A stretch of 14,329 bases of DNA from an uncultured Elusimicrobium sp. (GTDB lineage: Bacteria > Elusimicrobiota > Elusimicrobia > Elusimicrobiales > Elusimicrobiaceae), in contig CAMGSK010000020.1 of NCBI GenBank assembly GCA_946061795.1, positions 1 to 14,329 of the forward strand, read 5' to 3'. The first letter of the stretch is position 1; every line of letters starts with the position of its first letter. Shown here in pieces: positions 13,207 to 14,329 of the stretch. The notes under the pieces were generated by a model. That model was given only the letters and a program-made list of their open reading frames with translations. It searched no databases and was not told the origin of the DNA. The translations under genes were made by a program, and so were the position numbers.

Positions 13207-13896
13207 TTACGCGCGCACGGCGGCCCACGCGTCCAATATATAGTTTATCACAATTTTCCAGCCGTCACAGCTGCCGGCCAGCGTACCGCGCAGCATTTGG
13301 GTCAAATCCACTTTGTCCGGAAACAAACATTTCAGCGCAAGAGCCAGCACCAACGCGTTGCACAAAACAATAATCACCGCGGAAAAAAGTCTTCCGCCGG
13401 CCGCCTGCAAATCCGGTTGGTCCGTTTCCCAAAGGGTCTGAAAGGTTTGCACAAAATGAAACGCCATAAAAAACCCCACCGCAAATACGAATACTTCGCG
13501 GTAAGCCGATACGTCCGCCGCCAAACTGATTCCCGCATAGAGAAGCGCGGCCAACAGGGCATACAGCGGTACAAAATACGGAGCCAGCGCGACAAATGCG
13601 TTGCAGCGGTCCATTTTCACGCATCCTCCGTTTTTCCCCACGGACATGGAATGCACCCGGAAACCGAACAACATGGCCGCCGCGGCATGTGTGGTTTCAT
13701 GCGCCCACACATACACCCGGTCAAAATGAAAACCCAAAAAGTGAATGACGCAATACAACGCCCCGCCCGCCATAAACCCTACGGCGGTTTGGAAATTTTT
13801 TAACACGTTCCACAAAGCCCCGAACGTTTGGGCGGCCGCAAAAAATACCGTAGGCAGCAGTAAAACGGCCAATAAAAATTTTCCTAATTTTTTCAT
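13207..13896 (-). CDS. M50-like membrane zinc metalloprotease (HExxH)
   Basis: A 229-residue, very hydrophobic protein with about five to six membrane segments. HETTH at residues 66-70 supplies the zinc-binding histidines and the catalytic glutamate (Glu67), and lies at a membrane segment as in M50 site-2 proteases. NGGCVKM (89-95) and ALAPYFVPLYALLAALL (103-119) follow. FHFVQTFQTLWETDQPD near 146-162 contains candidate third ligands (Asp159, Asp162). The short length resembles small M50B proteins without a PDZ domain. Such enzymes cut substrates within the membrane; no target is visible. The ATG at 13896 overlaps the upstream stop by one base (TGATG), implying coupled translation. The hydrophobic HExxH protein is clear; peptidase activity is inferred. 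Confidence 0.65.
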   Translation of the reverse strand: MKKLGKFLLAVLLLPTVFFAAAQTFGALWNVLKNFQTAVGFMAGGALYCVIHFLGFHFDRVYVWAHETTHAAAAMLFGFRVHSMSVGKNGGCVKMDRCNAFVALAPYFVPLYALLAALLYAGISLAADVSAYREVFVFAVGFFMAFHFVQTFQTLWETDQPDLQAAGGRLFSAVIIVLCNALVLALALKCLFPDKVDLTQMLRGTLAGSCDGWKIVINYILDAWAAVRA

Positions 13897-14329
13897 CAAA
13901 ATTTAAGGTTCCACCTGTCGCTGCGGTATTGTTCGTCCGCCAGTTTGCGCGCGCGGGCCAGCCGCCTCCCGTCCAGCACGGCGGGGCAAAAGCGCACGGA
14001 CAACGCCTCCTGCGCGGCGTTCTTTACGGCACGGCGAAACGCCGGATTTTCTCTTGCAGAGCCATACTGCAAAGAGCCCTGATACAGAGCCGTCTTGCCG
14101 AAACGGCGTATCGCGCCGCCCAAAATTTTTTTACCCGCCGCCAGCAAATCATTTTCTACGGGCCGGATAAAACACGCCGAAGCCGCTCCGTTTTGTTGCG
14201 GGGCGTAAGCCTCCGCGCCTACGGGCTCCTGCCCGTAGGCGCAAACGGCGTTTTCCCGCTCCAAAGCCAGCCGGACGGCCTCATGCAGCCGGGCGTAAAT
14301 CTCTTTTGGCGAAAGGTCCGTTTGAAACA
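13896..14329 (-). CDS. lipoate-protein ligase A-like protein, C-terminal part (cut by window edge)
   Basis: The frame is open from the right edge to a TGA at 13898-13896; 143 residues are visible and the N terminus lies outside. FIRPVENDLLAAGKKILGG, then AIRRFGKTALYQGSLQYG (together about residues 53-90 of the visible part), closely resembles the lipoate-protein ligase/octanoyltransferase fold. There a lysine in the GKKI(L/S)GG segment contacts the lipoyl- or octanoyl-adenylate, and RR...QGSLQ closes the domain. The N-terminal RRxSGGG motif expected in the family cannot be checked here. The protein would attach lipoate to carrier proteins such as the glycine-cleavage H protein. The stop overlaps the M50-like start. 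It may instead be an octanoyltransferase (LipM-like). Confidence 0.72.
   Translation of the reverse strand, partial: FQTDLSPKEIYARLHEAVRLALERENAVCAYGQEPVGAEAYAPQQNGAASACFIRPVENDLLAAGKKILGGAIRRFGKTALYQGSLQYGSARENPAFRRAVKNAAQEALSVRFCPAVLDGRRLARARKLADEQYRSDRWNLKF

Noticed and set aside
13202..13228. GTG start for the AsmA-like gene
   Set aside because: It would overlap the upstream gene by 22 bases without a ribosome site, and the nine added residues are not needed for any domain. It cannot be fully excluded, because the ATG at 13201 also lacks a good site.
1..14329. CRISPR array, prophage, insertion sequence or toxin-antitoxin pair
   Set aside because: No regularly spaced repeats, integrase, transposase, phage structural genes or small paired toxin-like frames were found on either strand.

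Overview
The window looks like part of a chromosome from an anaerobic, fermentative, pilus-bearing bacterium, most likely a member of the Elusimicrobiota (an Elusimicrobium-like gut lineage). This rests on three things. There are solitary type IV pilin-like genes (two intact, one probable remnant) scattered among unrelated housekeeping genes, a habit known from Elusimicrobium. There is a four-subunit 2-oxoacid:ferredoxin oxidoreductase. An AsmA-type envelope gene indicates a Gram-negative cell plan. The lineage is an inference from gene content; no rRNA is present. No phage, IS element, CRISPR array or antibiotic-resistance gene was seen.

Layout. The + strand carries glgP (alpha-glucan phosphorylase, 104-2662), then a 273-base gap holding a large nested inverted repeat, then trmL (tRNA 2'-O-methyltransferase, from 2936). 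A strong bidirectional terminator separates trmL from a convergent pilin gene on the - strand (3483-3932). A spinster-like MFS transporter (4009-5238) is divergent from that pilin. The 224-base gap after it holds what reads as the decayed 3' end of a third pilin gene, plus a bidirectional terminator.

From 5463 to the end every gene is on the - strand. Read in the direction of transcription, from the right edge, the order is: a lipoate-protein-ligase-like gene (cut by the window edge), an M50-like membrane metalloprotease, an AsmA-family protein, a PyrE-type phosphoribosyltransferase and an RlmI-type rRNA methyltransferase. These five overlap or nearly touch and probably form one operon. A 292-base gap rich in inverted repeats follows, then a second pilin gene, tRNA-Phe(GAA) with its own promoter and terminator, and the ferredoxin-alpha-beta-gamma oxidoreductase operon (8086 to 5463), which has a good promoter, tight overlaps and a terminator.

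How the genes fit together. glgP releases glucose 1-phosphate from stored or imported glucan for glycolysis. The oxidoreductase turns 2-oxoacids, probably from transaminated amino acids, into acyl-CoA plus reduced ferredoxin; this fits peptide fermentation as described for Elusimicrobium. trmL, rlmI and tRNA-Phe serve translation. The AsmA and M50 proteins belong to the envelope, and the pilins to a type IV pilus or type II-secretion-like filament.

Items most worth a second look are the structured leader upstream of the second pilin, the nested inverted repeat before trmL, the pilin remnant, and the altered PRPP loop of the PyrE-like protein.
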